From Candidatus Omnitrophota bacterium (GTDB lineage: Bacteria; Ratteibacteria; UBA8468; B48-G9; DTJG01): DNA of 64,000 nt. Below are positions 53,604 through 62,809 of this stretch, in pieces (position 1 is the stretch's first letter; the number at the start of each line of letters is the position of its first letter). Under the pieces are notes generated by a model. The model saw only the letters and a program-made list of their open reading frames with translations. It had not been told where the DNA came from and did no database searches. Position numbers and translations under genes: made by a program. Location: the NCBI GenBank assembly GCA_023485205.1, contig JAMCZX010000025.1:1-64000 (forward strand), read 5' to 3'.

Positions 53604-54411
53604 AAATGAACGTGTCGGTATTATTGGCTGTGGAAATATGGGAACTGCTTTCATAGAAGGTCTTTTATCCTCCAATACATTTCAGGCTGATAAAATATAT
53701 GTTTCAGATACTGATATTGAGAAAATCAAAAATATCCAAAAAAAATATAAAGTCCATTCTGATACAATAAGCGGCCTTGTCATGGAATGTAACATTATCT
53801 GTCTTATTGTAAAACCCAAAGACATAAAAACAGTTTGCCTTGAAATAAAAAAATTTATTGCTCACAACAAAATAATTATTTCTTTTATTGCAGGTATTAA
53901 AATTAGCCGGATTGAACAGATTTTTGAAAAAGACGTTCCTGTTTTGAGAATAATGCCCAATCTTTCTGTTTCTATCGGCAAGGGAATCATAGGATATTCC
54001 AAAGGGAAATATTTCCCTGATTCTTTATTACAGAAAATAGCACCCATATTCAAAAATCTTGGTTTTTTATTTCCTATTAATGAAGAAAAAATGTATTTGT
54101 TGACTGCTGTTTCCGGGAGTGGACCCGGATACCTTTTTTATTTTGGGGAGATTATTTATAAAATCCTTTTGAATAATGGTTTTTCCCATGAATCTTCAAA
54201 AAAAATTGTTGGATATCTTTTTGAAGGTTCAGGAAAAATGATGAATGAAAATGAAGATGAGCCGGGAATTTTAAAGGCCCGGGTTTCTTCTCCCGGAGGG
54301 ACAACGGTTGCAGGTCTTGAAGTATTAAAAAAATACAGGATAGAAGAGATTTTCAGGGAAGTTATAAAAACTGCTGAAGAAAAAGCAATAGAACTTTCTG
54401 CCGAGCTATAA
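53596..54411 (+). CDS. proC: Pyrroline-5-carboxylate reductase
   Basis: The 271 residues start (ATG 53596) with VGIIGCGNMGTAFIEGLLSS, the NADP-binding Rossmann motif. They continue with FIAGIKISRIEQIF, VLRIMPNLSVSIGKGIIGY, AVSGSGPGYLFYFGE and the C-terminal RVSSPGGTTVAGLEVLKKY. It makes proline from pyrroline-5-carboxylate. A TTG 27 bases upstream was not used. It overlaps the ATPase gene by 8 bases. Confidence 0.95.
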   Translation: MNKNERVGIIGCGNMGTAFIEGLLSSNTFQADKIYVSDTDIEKIKNIQKKYKVHSDTISGLVMECNIICLIVKPKDIKTVCLEIKKFIAHNKIIISFIAGIKISRIEQIFEKDVPVLRIMPNLSVSIGKGIIGYSKGKYFPDSLLQKIAPIFKNLGFLFPINEEKMYLLTAVSGSGPGYLFYFGEIIYKILLNNGFSHESSKKIVGYLFEGSGKMMNENEDEPGILKARVSSPGGTTVAGLEVLKKYRIEEIFREVIKTAEEKAIELSAEL

Positions 54412-54418
54412 TTCATTA

Positions 54419-55429
54419 CTATTCATTTTGCCGGGTAAAAGGTATATTCTCAAATTTTACTGTATATGGATTTTCCTGCATGGTAACTGTTAGATTACCC
54501 ATATTTTGCTGTTGTTTGGCAGAAAATGTAATTTCCAGCATGGATATTTTTTTTATAGTAAAATTTACGTTATTAAACACCAGAGTGGATTTAATAGGAA
54601 CCCCCTGATTGGCATTTACACTGAAAAGATTTGAATTGGTTGATAATGAACCGAAATTCCCTTCTCCATCCGAGGATACGTTCGTCCCATTCATTGTTGC
54701 TGTTGAAGCCGGATAGATATTTCCATATGCATCAACAGCCTTTGCAGATAAAATAATAAACATATTATCAGGATTAGAATGATTTGTAATAGTAAGATTG
54801 CATGTAACACCTGAATTAGTGAGCTCGCATTTTGTTAAGGCAAAAAAGAAGCCATAAGATTCCTGTATTTGTATGGCTGGAGGTTTTGACGGGCTACCGG
54901 ATGGAGTAATTGTTTTTATACCCTGCCCTGCTGTTAAAAGCGATTCTATGGTTTTGTTTTTATCAAGATTAAAATCAAAATCTGCAAGAATTTTTCCTGT
55001 GCTTGTGGAAATAATTCTGACAAAAACCTTGACGCTATCGCTTAATGGTAAAACGGTTCCTGTAAGTATTGTCTCCACTCCTGCTTTTTGGGCAGCTGTT
55101 ACAGCAGTGGAAGGGTTTATAAAATCAGAAACCTGCAAGCCGTTTTTTTTAATGAGGGCATCCATGTAAATTCTGTCAATAACGTTAAATTTATCAGAGG
55201 AATTGGCAAGTGATGCAGATAGTTCTTCAGCAATAAACCGTCCAAGATTTGTAGGGTGTCCCTTAAGGTTGGTAAAATCAATAACAGCGATTGTTTTTAT
55301 GCCAAGGTTATGTATGGTCTTACTGATAAGAGGGGAAACGTTTTCTATGCCGCTTTCCAATGCATAAACCGGATAAGAAAACAAAAACAACAAACCGCAT
55401 ATTAAAAAAATCTTATAATAATTTTTCAT
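54419..55429 (-). CDS. Secreted CsgG/FlgO-like protein
   Basis: The 336 residues have a signal peptide (about 1-24) ending VYALES. Residues about 40-160 show the FlgO/CsgG-type alpha/beta domain: IKTIAVIDFTNLKGHPTNLG, FIAEELSASLAN, VIDRIYMDALIKKNGL and VETILTGTVLPLSDSVKVFV. The C-terminal half is beta-rich, with an Ig-like look (LTITNHSNPDNMFIILSAKA). Such domains occur in outer-membrane-associated assembly proteins. Its leader is copy D of the dispersed element, directly before the ATG, and valS lies upstream. Confidence 0.65.
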   Translation of the reverse strand: MKNYYKIFLICGLLFLFSYPVYALESGIENVSPLISKTIHNLGIKTIAVIDFTNLKGHPTNLGRFIAEELSASLANSSDKFNVIDRIYMDALIKKNGLQVSDFINPSTAVTAAQKAGVETILTGTVLPLSDSVKVFVRIISTSTGKILADFDFNLDKNKTIESLLTAGQGIKTITPSGSPSKPPAIQIQESYGFFFALTKCELTNSGVTCNLTITNHSNPDNMFIILSAKAVDAYGNIYPASTATMNGTNVSSDGEGNFGSLSTNSNLFSVNANQGVPIKSTLVFNNVNFTIKKISMLEITFSAKQQQNMGNLTVTMQENPYTVKFENIPFTRQNE

Positions 55430-55430
55430 G

Positions 55431-55500
55431 ATTCACTCAAACAAAGCCTCAAAGACAATCCAAACTTATTTCAAACACCGTTCTACTTGAGTATTTACTT
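55431..55500 (-). repeat. Dispersed leader element, copy D (short form), between valS and the CsgG-like gene
   Basis: On the minus strand it reads GAACGGTGTTTGAAAT, then AAGTTTGGATTGTCTTTGAG, and ends GCTTTGTTTGAGTGAATC right before the ATG at 55429. The first part is identical over 32 bases to copies A and C. It lacks the 3' hairpin arm. Confidence 0.8.
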
Positions 55501-55506
55501 TTTATT

Positions 55507-58161
55507 TTATCTTTTATTCGCATAAATTTCAATAGAAGTAAGATTGCCAATAAGTTTTTCTTTTTCTTTTGTTAATTCTTCTTTGAGTTTTTTGGTTTGT
55601 TCAATTACTTTTTCAGGCGCGCCGGATAAAAATCTTTCATTGTTCAGTTTATTTTTCACCTGTTCAAGGTTCAGCAAAACCCTGTCTAATTTTTTTTGAA
55701 TCTTTTCCTTTTCTTTACCTGTATCAATAATGCCTTCTGTTTCAATGTAAAACCATCCATTATCCCACTTCCTGCTTTGCGGATGCTTTTCAGCCGTTTT
55801 TTGAAATTGGGCTTTTGTGAGGAATTCAAGAATCTTTTTTGTCTCAGAATTTTCTTCCAATAAACCGAGATTATTGAATTTTCCTTTTACCTGTCTGGTG
55901 ATAGGCAGTCCAAAGTTTGTTTTGATATCCCTTATTTCAGTAACAAATTGCTGAAGTTGCTCCATTACGGATATTGTTTCTCCATAAAACAAATTTTCAT
56001 TATAGAGAGGCCATTTACTTTTTATAATCAGGGAACTGTCTGTTTTTACAATTTCCTTGAGTTTATGCCACAATTCTTCAGTGATAAAAGGAACAAATGG
56101 ATGTAGAATCTTTAAAGACTGGTGGAGGACATATAATGAAACAGGGATAACTTTATTACTGAAATATTCTTTATCTGCATCCTCATTATGGATTTTTGAA
56201 ATTTCAAGATACCAGTCGCAGAACTGGTGCCAGAAAAATTCATAGATAGTATCTGCTGCTTCACTAAAACGATATTCATCAAGACATTTTGTAATCTCAT
56301 TTATTCTTATGTTTAAAAGTGTCAGTATCCATTTTTCAGGAAGTTCCAACTCATTTTCTTTAATCATGGAAAAATCAATTTTGTTTTCCATTTTTTCTCC
56401 CGCTTTCAGGGTTACATACCTGTAGGCATTCCATACTTTATTGAGGAAATTTCTTCCTTTTAAATAGAAATCATGAGGAAGAAAAACGTCCTGGCCAAAT
56501 GACGTAAGGGAGATAAGACTGAACCTTAAAGCATCAGCGCCTGTCTGGTCAATAATTTCTACGGGGTCTATTGCATTTCCCAGTGATTTACTCATTTTTT
56601 TACCGGTTTCATCCCTTACTGTTCCATGAATATAAACAGAATTAAAAGGACACTTACCTGTGAATTGGTATCCTGCAATGACCATACGGGCAACCCAGAA
56701 AAATAAAATTTCCTGGGCAGTTACAAGCGTATCAGTGGGATAAAAAATCATCAGGTCTTCAGTTTTTTCAGGCCAGCCAAACACTCCAAATGGCCATAGC
56801 CATGATGAAAACCACGTATCAAGAACGTCCGTGTCCTGGGTAATATTTATTGAATTGCATGAGCTGCATTTATCAGGTTTTCCTTCTGAAACGATAATTT
56901 CTTTACAGTCCTGGCAATAATAAACAGGCAGCCTGTGTCCCCACCATATCTGTCTGCTTATACACCAGTCATGAATGTTTTCCAGCCACTGGAGATAAAC
57001 TTTTTTCCATCTTTCCGGGTAAAAATTTAATTTTCCTGTTTCTGCAGCTTTTATTGCAGGATTAGCAAGACCTTTCATACTTACGAACCATTGTTCAGAG
57101 AGATAAGGTTCTGTGATGGTATCACACCTGTAACAGTGCCCTACCCTGTTTTGATAGCCTTCAATTTTTTCAATAAGGCCCGTTTGTTTTAGCTCTTCTA
57201 TGATTTTTTTTCTGCACTCAAACCTGTCCATTCCTTTAAATTTACCGGCATTTTCATTAATCATGCCTGTTTTGTCCATAATCACCAATGTTTGAAGATT
57301 GTGTTTTTTACCAATAATAAAATCATTGGCATCATGTCCCGGGGTAACCTTGACTGCACCGGAACCAAATTCTTTTTCCACCATTTCATCCTGTATGATT
57401 GGTATTTCCCTGTTAAGGAATGGAAGAACGACTGTTTTACCTGCCATGTCTTTATACCTTGGGTCCCCGGGATTTACTGCTACTGCAGTGTCGCCGGGCA
57501 TTGTTTCGGGTCTTGTAGTTGCAACTGTAATATGAAAGTTTTTACCGGGATAGCGGACATAATAGAGATTGCTGTTTTCATCCCTGTAGATGACTTCTTC
57601 GTCTGAAAGAGCAGTAGTGCATCTTGGGCACCAGTTGATTATCTTTTTTCCGCGGTATATCAATCCTTTTTTATGCAGTCCGACAAAAGCAGTGGTTACG
57701 GCTTTTGAAAATCTTTCATCAAGGGTAAAGCAAATTTTTTGCCAGTCGCATGAGGCACCAAGTTTTTTCAGCTGGTTAATAATCGTGTTTCCATATCCTT
57801 CTCTCCATTTCCATACCTCTTCAATAAATTTTTCTCTTCCAATGGCGTCTCTTGTTATACCCTTTTTTCTTAATTTTCTTTCAACCACGTTCTGCGTTGC
57901 AATTCCTGCATGGTCTGTCCCCGGCACCCAGAGAGCATCAAAACCCTGCATTCGTTTCCATCTTATCAGAACGTCCTGGATTGTATTGTTCAGAGCGTGG
58001 CCTATATGAAGATAGCCTGTAACGTTGGGTGGAGGCATTACAATAACATAAGATTTTTCATGTTTTTCCGGTGAAACATCCACATGAAAAACATTTTCTT
58101 TTTCCCAGACCTTATACCAGTAGTCTTCACAAATTTTCGGGTTATATTTTTCAGATATCAT
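55507..58161 (-). CDS. valS: Valyl-tRNA synthetase
   Basis: The 884 residues have the class I signatures PPNVTGYLHIGHALN and GKKMSKSLGNAIDPVEI, a CP1 editing region after NWCPRCTTALSDEEV, and a C-terminal coiled coil (EKEKIQKKLDRVLLNLEQ). Cysteines in CQDCKEII and CSSC suggest a zinc site. It charges tRNA-Val; a cognate tRNA-Val(TAC) is encoded at 33080. Length is normal. Confidence 0.97.
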   Translation of the reverse strand: MISEKYNPKICEDYWYKVWEKENVFHVDVSPEKHEKSYVIVMPPPNVTGYLHIGHALNNTIQDVLIRWKRMQGFDALWVPGTDHAGIATQNVVERKLRKKGITRDAIGREKFIEEVWKWREGYGNTIINQLKKLGASCDWQKICFTLDERFSKAVTTAFVGLHKKGLIYRGKKIINWCPRCTTALSDEEVIYRDENSNLYYVRYPGKNFHITVATTRPETMPGDTAVAVNPGDPRYKDMAGKTVVLPFLNREIPIIQDEMVEKEFGSGAVKVTPGHDANDFIIGKKHNLQTLVIMDKTGMINENAGKFKGMDRFECRKKIIEELKQTGLIEKIEGYQNRVGHCYRCDTITEPYLSEQWFVSMKGLANPAIKAAETGKLNFYPERWKKVYLQWLENIHDWCISRQIWWGHRLPVYYCQDCKEIIVSEGKPDKCSSCNSINITQDTDVLDTWFSSWLWPFGVFGWPEKTEDLMIFYPTDTLVTAQEILFFWVARMVIAGYQFTGKCPFNSVYIHGTVRDETGKKMSKSLGNAIDPVEIIDQTGADALRFSLISLTSFGQDVFLPHDFYLKGRNFLNKVWNAYRYVTLKAGEKMENKIDFSMIKENELELPEKWILTLLNIRINEITKCLDEYRFSEAADTIYEFFWHQFCDWYLEISKIHNEDADKEYFSNKVIPVSLYVLHQSLKILHPFVPFITEELWHKLKEIVKTDSSLIIKSKWPLYNENLFYGETISVMEQLQQFVTEIRDIKTNFGLPITRQVKGKFNNLGLLEENSETKKILEFLTKAQFQKTAEKHPQSRKWDNGWFYIETEGIIDTGKEKEKIQKKLDRVLLNLEQVKNKLNNERFLSGAPEKVIEQTKKLKEELTKEKEKLIGNLTSIEIYANKR

Positions 58162-58185
58162 TTTTTATATTCTTATTTTAAAATT

Positions 58186-59322
58186 TCAGAAATTAAATTT
58201 TTTCATTATTTCCGAAAGGACCTTTTTCAAAGGCATATTTTGTTCTGCTGCAATTTTTTTACATACCTCATATTCAGGAGATATGTTTACGATCTTTTCA
58301 TTGAAATAACCTACTTTTATGGGAATTTCCCCAATGGCTGTTTTTATTATTTTCTCCTCTCTTTTTAAAGGGTACCTTTCTTCTTTCCTGTATCTGATGC
58401 CGATACTGGAGGTTTCCTTGAAAACAATTTCCATCAGGGAATCTTTTTTATCAGGAAAGCACAGTATTCTCAGGTTGAACATGGGTCTTGATTTTTTTGT
58501 CATTCCTGTAAAAAATGATACTTCAAGAGCACCCTGTTTATAAAGTTTTTCCATAAGGTGTTCAAAAATTACCGGATTCATGTCATCTATGGAAGTTTCA
58601 ATAATGCCGAGATTTTCACGTATTTCTTCATTGCATTCCCCGTAGGAAAAAAGAACTGTATTGGGTTGAATTTTTTCATTTGTTCCCGTTCCATAAGAGC
58701 TGTCTATAATTTTCATTGGAGGGGTATCACTGAATTCATCCACGATTCCTTTTATGATTGCCATTCCCGTGGGGGTTGTAATTTCAAATGGTCCGTTTTT
58801 AAAATTAACGGGTAAGCCTTTTGATATTTCAATTGTTGCAGGAGCAGGTTTGGCAAGTCCCACAGGGGAAGAATAGATTTTTTCAATCTTCAAAAAATCA
58901 AGAAGAATAACCACAGAGGCAATTTCAACAAGAGCATCGGTTTGTCCAACCTGATGAAAATGAATTTTATCCAGAGGTTCCTTATGAATTTTAGATTCAG
59001 CTTTTGCAATAATGCTGAATATTTCAAGTATTTTACTCTTCACGGATTTTTTAAAGTTACTGGTTTCAAATATTTTTTTTATTTCAGTATAGGAGTTTGG
59101 TTTTTCCCTGTTTTTTAAGGAAACAATAAACTGGTTCGCTGAAAAAGAATGAGATGAAGGTAATTCTCTTTTGACAGGAATAAGTTTTATTTCATATATA
59201 TTGGATAATGATATTTTTTTTAACTCTTTTTCAAGAAATTTACAACCACATATTCCTGCAATAGAGGCAGCAAGCATATCACCTGCGCAACCGTTTTGAA
59301 CGTTAAAATATCCGGCTGTCAT
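58186..59322 (-). CDS. larC: LarC-type nickel insertion protein (nickel pincer cofactor)
   Basis: The 378-residue protein opens AGYFNVQNGCAGDMLAASIA, the GxxGDM start of the LarC (DUF111/TIGR00299) family, and contains KIHFHQVGQTDALVEIASV, IIDSSYGTGTNEK and IETSIDDMNPVIFEHLMEK. LarC inserts nickel into the pyridinium cofactor of lactate racemase-type enzymes. It is encoded in one frame, without the frameshift known in some species. No larA, larB or larE is in the window. It lies 8 bases after yajC and 24 before valS. Confidence 0.88.
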   Translation of the reverse strand: MTAGYFNVQNGCAGDMLAASIAGICGCKFLEKELKKISLSNIYEIKLIPVKRELPSSHSFSANQFIVSLKNREKPNSYTEIKKIFETSNFKKSVKSKILEIFSIIAKAESKIHKEPLDKIHFHQVGQTDALVEIASVVILLDFLKIEKIYSSPVGLAKPAPATIEISKGLPVNFKNGPFEITTPTGMAIIKGIVDEFSDTPPMKIIDSSYGTGTNEKIQPNTVLFSYGECNEEIRENLGIIETSIDDMNPVIFEHLMEKLYKQGALEVSFFTGMTKKSRPMFNLRILCFPDKKDSLMEIVFKETSSIGIRYRKEERYPLKREEKIIKTAIGEIPIKVGYFNEKIVNISPEYEVCKKIAAEQNMPLKKVLSEIMKKFNF

Positions 59323-59330
59323 TTTTTCCC

Positions 59331-59621
59331 TTAGGGAATAAAGATTTGAGATATGGAGGTTTTTACGACGTCTACTTTTACGTTTTCAGCAATTTTTAAA
59401 GAAACAATCTTACCCTTGATTTCTTCAATCTGTCCTATCATCCCGCCGATGGTAATTACCCTGTCGCCTCTTTTAAGGTTATCCAGCACTTCTCTTCTCT
59501 GTTTTTCTTTTTTTTGCTGGGGAAGGATAAGAAGAAAATAAAAAATCGCAAATATAATAATAAGTGGTAAAAGACTTAAAAATCCCGTGCTTAAAGTTGG
59601 TGCCTGTCCTGTTGTTCCCAT
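59331..59621 (-). CDS. yajC: Preprotein translocase subunit YajC
   Basis: The 96 residues have one membrane helix (LLPLIIIFAIFYFLLILPQQ) followed by the conserved KEKQRREVLDNLKRGDRVIT and GGMIGQIEEIKGKIVSLKI. It assists SecDF. It follows tgt, the usual tgt-yajC order, but secDF does not follow; larC does. Confidence 0.95.
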   Translation of the reverse strand: MGTTGQAPTLSTGFLSLLPLIIIFAIFYFLLILPQQKKEKQRREVLDNLKRGDRVITIGGMIGQIEEIKGKIVSLKIAENVKVDVVKTSISQIFIP

Positions 59622-59675
59622 ATTTTTCTCCTTGTTAATTTCTTGTATATTTGTAATATATTATCATAAATTTTA

Positions 59676-60788
59676 TCAAATACTAAATTTTTTATAATTT
59701 TCCAAAAATGTGTTTTTAAATTCCACAAAAGTTCCGTCTTCTATGTTTTTTTGAATTTTCTCCATAAATCTGCATAAAAAGTATAGATTATGATAAGAAT
59801 TAAGTCTCATTCCCAGAAACTCTCTTGCATTAAATAAGTGTCTTAAATATGCTTTGCTGTAATTCCTGCATACAAAACAACTGCAATCTTCATCAAGCGG
59901 GGAAAAATCGTTTTTATATAATGCATTTTTTACGTTAAATTTGCCTTTCCATGAAAGAGTCGTTCCTGTTCTTGCTATGCGGGTTGGCATCCCGCAGTCA
60001 AAAACGTCTATACCTCTATTAACCATTTCAATTATCTGTTCAGGCATTCCCAGTCCCATAAAATATTTTGTTTTTGACCCGGGAATGACAGAACTTAAAA
60101 AATCAACTGTTTTTACGGTTTCTTCCCATGGTTCGCCTATACTTAATCCTCCTATACCATATCCTGCGAAACCAATGGATTCAAGTTCTTCAAGGGATTT
60201 TTTTCTTAATTCAGGATAAGACCCTCCCTGAATAATTCCCCATAGAACCTGCTCCGGTTGTTTATGAAAATCTTTACATTTTTTAGCCCACTGTGTTGTT
60301 TTATGGACACTTTCTTGTACTTCTTCATAATCGTTCCAGTTTTTCGGGCAATAGTCAAAAGCCATAATTATGTCTGCTCCTATTTTCTCCTGTATTTCCA
60401 TGCTGGACTCCGGTGAAAAAAAATGTTGGGAGCCATCAACCATGGATTTAAAAATTACCCCATTTTCCTGTATTTTTACACCCTCAAGACTAAAAATCTG
60501 AAAGCCGCCGCTATCTGTTACAATTGCGCCATTCCAGTTCATAAACCTATGCAGAGAACCTGTTTTTTTTATTGTTTCAGTCCCTGGTTTAAGATATAAA
60601 TGATAGGCATTTGCTATCAGCATTTGATAGCCCATTTCCTTGATATCCTCTGATGATAAGGTTTTCACTGTTGCGTATGTTGCAACAGGCATAAAACAGG
60701 GGGTTTTTATTTTTCCATGAGGAGTTAGAATTTCACCCGCCCGTGCTTTTGTATTTTGACATTTTGATATTATTTTAAATCCAGGCAT
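59676..60788 (-). CDS. tgt: tRNA-guanine transglycosylase (queuine tRNA-ribosyltransferase)
   Basis: I start at the ATG at 60788 (370 residues, normal length); an upstream frame to 60851 only adds a charged tail. Motifs are VTDSGGFQIFSLEG with the catalytic Asp region, GGLSIGEPWEETVKTVDFL, YFMGLGMPEQIIEMVNRGID, VFDCGMPTR and the zinc site CSCFVCRNYSKAYLRHL. It exchanges guanine for the queuine precursor at position 34 of GUN tRNAs. It is divergent from the GH127 gene. Confidence 0.95.
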   Translation of the reverse strand: MPGFKIISKCQNTKARAGEILTPHGKIKTPCFMPVATYATVKTLSSEDIKEMGYQMLIANAYHLYLKPGTETIKKTGSLHRFMNWNGAIVTDSGGFQIFSLEGVKIQENGVIFKSMVDGSQHFFSPESSMEIQEKIGADIIMAFDYCPKNWNDYEEVQESVHKTTQWAKKCKDFHKQPEQVLWGIIQGGSYPELRKKSLEELESIGFAGYGIGGLSIGEPWEETVKTVDFLSSVIPGSKTKYFMGLGMPEQIIEMVNRGIDVFDCGMPTRIARTGTTLSWKGKFNVKNALYKNDFSPLDEDCSCFVCRNYSKAYLRHLFNAREFLGMRLNSYHNLYFLCRFMEKIQKNIEDGTFVEFKNTFLENYKKFSI

Positions 60789-60858
60789 TATTGCTCTCTT
60801 TCGTGAAAGTTTAATCTTTCCCATTTTTTTATTTTTTATATTATATAGCATAACTTAA

Positions 60859-60879
60859 TTATGTTATAATAAAACATAA
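60859..60879. promoter_or_regulatory. Inverted repeat around a TATAAT, candidate operator-promoter
   Basis: TTATGTT (60859-60865) and AACATAA (60873-60879) are exact complements around ATAATAA, so a perfect -10 hexamer TATAAT (60865-60870) lies at the centre. It is in the divergent gap between tgt and the GH127 gene. A sugar-responsive repressor could occupy the promoter here. No good -35 hexamer is seen. Confidence 0.35.
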
Positions 60880-60940
60880 AGTAAAAGCTGAAAACCTAAT
60901 TTTATTTTTTACAGAACCGTGTTTTACGATAGGAGAAAAT

Positions 60941-62809
60941 ATGGTATCAGTAAATCATAAAGATGTTGTTATAAATGATAAATTCTGGTCTTCCCGCATA
61001 AATGTAAATAGAAAAAAAACTATACCCCATATATATAAACAATTGGAGAAAACCGGAAGAATTGATGCTTTCAAACTTAACAAAAATTCACCTATGCACA
61101 TTTTTTGGGATAGTGATGTGTATAAATGGATTGAAGCAGCCAGCTATAGTCTTACTACCCACACTGACATTCAAATTGATTCGATGTTAAACCATATAGT
61201 TAACCTGATAGTTCAAGCACAACAGCCGGATGGCTATCTTAATACTTATTTGATAGCAAAAGAGCCGGAAAATCGATGGAAAAATTTGCGTGATAACCAT
61301 GAACTTTATACTGCAGGTCATCTTATAGAATCTGCAGTAGCACATTACCAATATACCGGTAAAAACGTACTTCTTGATGTTGCATGCCGTTTTGCTGATT
61401 ACATAGAAACTGTTTTTGGTAGAGGGGATAATAAAAAGCCGGGTTATTGTGGCCACCCGGAAATTGAATTAGCTTTGGTGAGACTTTACCGCACTACAGG
61501 AGAGAAAAGATATTTAAATTTAAGTAAATATTTTGTGGAACAAAGAGGGCAAAAGCCATATTATTTTAAAGAAGAAGCCATAGCCCGAGGTGAAGACCTT
61601 AAAAAATGGTACTCATGGGAAACAGAAAACTATGCTATTTTTCAGGCACATCTTCCGGTCCGGCAGCAATATGAAGCCTCAGGCCATGCAGTACGAGCTG
61701 CCTATCTTTATTCAGCAATGGCAGATATGGCTCTGGAAACAAAAGACATTTCACTTTTTAAAGCATGTGATAGGTTATGGGAAAATATTGTTATAAAAAA
61801 AATGTATATCACAGGAGGTATTGGTTCAAGTAAAAATGGTGAAAAATTTACTTCTAATTATGATTTACCAAATGAAGAGGCTTATTGTGAAATCTGTGCT
61901 TCTATCGGACTTATGCTATTCAGTCATAGAATGTTAAGTCTGAATTGTGATAGAAAATATGCTGATGTAATGGAAAAAGCACTCTACAATGGTATTCTTA
62001 GCGGAGTTTCTCTGAATGGAACAAGGTTTTTCTATGTTAACCCTTTAACCAGTTTAGGAAATCATCATAGGCAGGAATGGTTTGATTGCGCTTGTTGCCC
62101 GCCTAACATAGCCCGTATTTTAGCCTCTTTAGGCCAATATATTTATTCCCAGAACAAAAATAATATTATAGTCCATCTTTATATTGGAAGCAGTGCCGGT
62201 TTTAACATAAAGAATCAAAAAATTATTTTAAAACAGAAAACTGATTATCCATGGAATGGTATGATTGGATTTACGTTTAAAATGGAGAAATCAGCATATT
62301 TTGGTTTAAAACTCCGGATTCCCGGTTGGTCTCAAAAAGCAAAATTAAACATAAATGGGGTTTCAGTAAAAGTAGCAGAAAATTTAGAAAAAGGTTATAT
62401 CCATTTAGAACGGAACTGGCAAAATAACGATACAATCACTCTTGAATTTGACATGCCCATAATAATGATACAGGCACACCCTGACGTAAGACAGGATATT
62501 GGATATTGCGCCTTACAAAGAGGGCCGGTTGTATATTGTATGGAAGAAGTGGACAATAATGTCCCTTTGCACAGGATTATACTGAATGAAAAAAACAAAT
62601 ATTCTGCTGTTATAAAACATAATTTATTAGGTGGGATAGTTACTATCCGGGGAAAATCTGAAGTTGTAGATGATGCAGGTTGGAATGAAATGCTTTACAA
62701 ACCACTAACTAAAGAAAAATTTAAACAAATCAAAGTAACTGCTGTACCGTATTATACCTGGGATAATCGTAAACAAGGTCAAATGCGTGTATGGTTTAGA
62801 TATAAATGA
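60941..62809 (+). CDS. GH127 glycoside hydrolase (beta-L-arabinofuranosidase type)
   Basis: The 622-residue protein lacks a signal peptide. It matches the GH127 (DUF1680) barrel: DGYLNTYLIAKEPENRW, NHELYTAGHLIESAVAHYQY, YCGHPEIELALVRLYRTTGE, and the metal and catalytic cysteines in LPNEEAYCEICASIGLMLF and WFDCACCPPNIARIL (the latter giving the Cys nucleophile pair). These Cys and Glu ligands bind zinc in the family. The C-terminal third is beta-sandwich. It removes beta-L-arabinofuranose from plant-type glycans. It is the first gene of a run with an SDR and a DHDPS-family aldolase. AGGAG precedes the ATG. Confidence 0.93.
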   Translation: MVSVNHKDVVINDKFWSSRINVNRKKTIPHIYKQLEKTGRIDAFKLNKNSPMHIFWDSDVYKWIEAASYSLTTHTDIQIDSMLNHIVNLIVQAQQPDGYLNTYLIAKEPENRWKNLRDNHELYTAGHLIESAVAHYQYTGKNVLLDVACRFADYIETVFGRGDNKKPGYCGHPEIELALVRLYRTTGEKRYLNLSKYFVEQRGQKPYYFKEEAIARGEDLKKWYSWETENYAIFQAHLPVRQQYEASGHAVRAAYLYSAMADMALETKDISLFKACDRLWENIVIKKMYITGGIGSSKNGEKFTSNYDLPNEEAYCEICASIGLMLFSHRMLSLNCDRKYADVMEKALYNGILSGVSLNGTRFFYVNPLTSLGNHHRQEWFDCACCPPNIARILASLGQYIYSQNKNNIIVHLYIGSSAGFNIKNQKIILKQKTDYPWNGMIGFTFKMEKSAYFGLKLRIPGWSQKAKLNINGVSVKVAENLEKGYIHLERNWQNNDTITLEFDMPIIMIQAHPDVRQDIGYCALQRGPVVYCMEEVDNNVPLHRIILNEKNKYSAVIKHNLLGGIVTIRGKSEVVDDAGWNEMLYKPLTKEKFKQIKVTAVPYYTWDNRKQGQMRVWFRYK

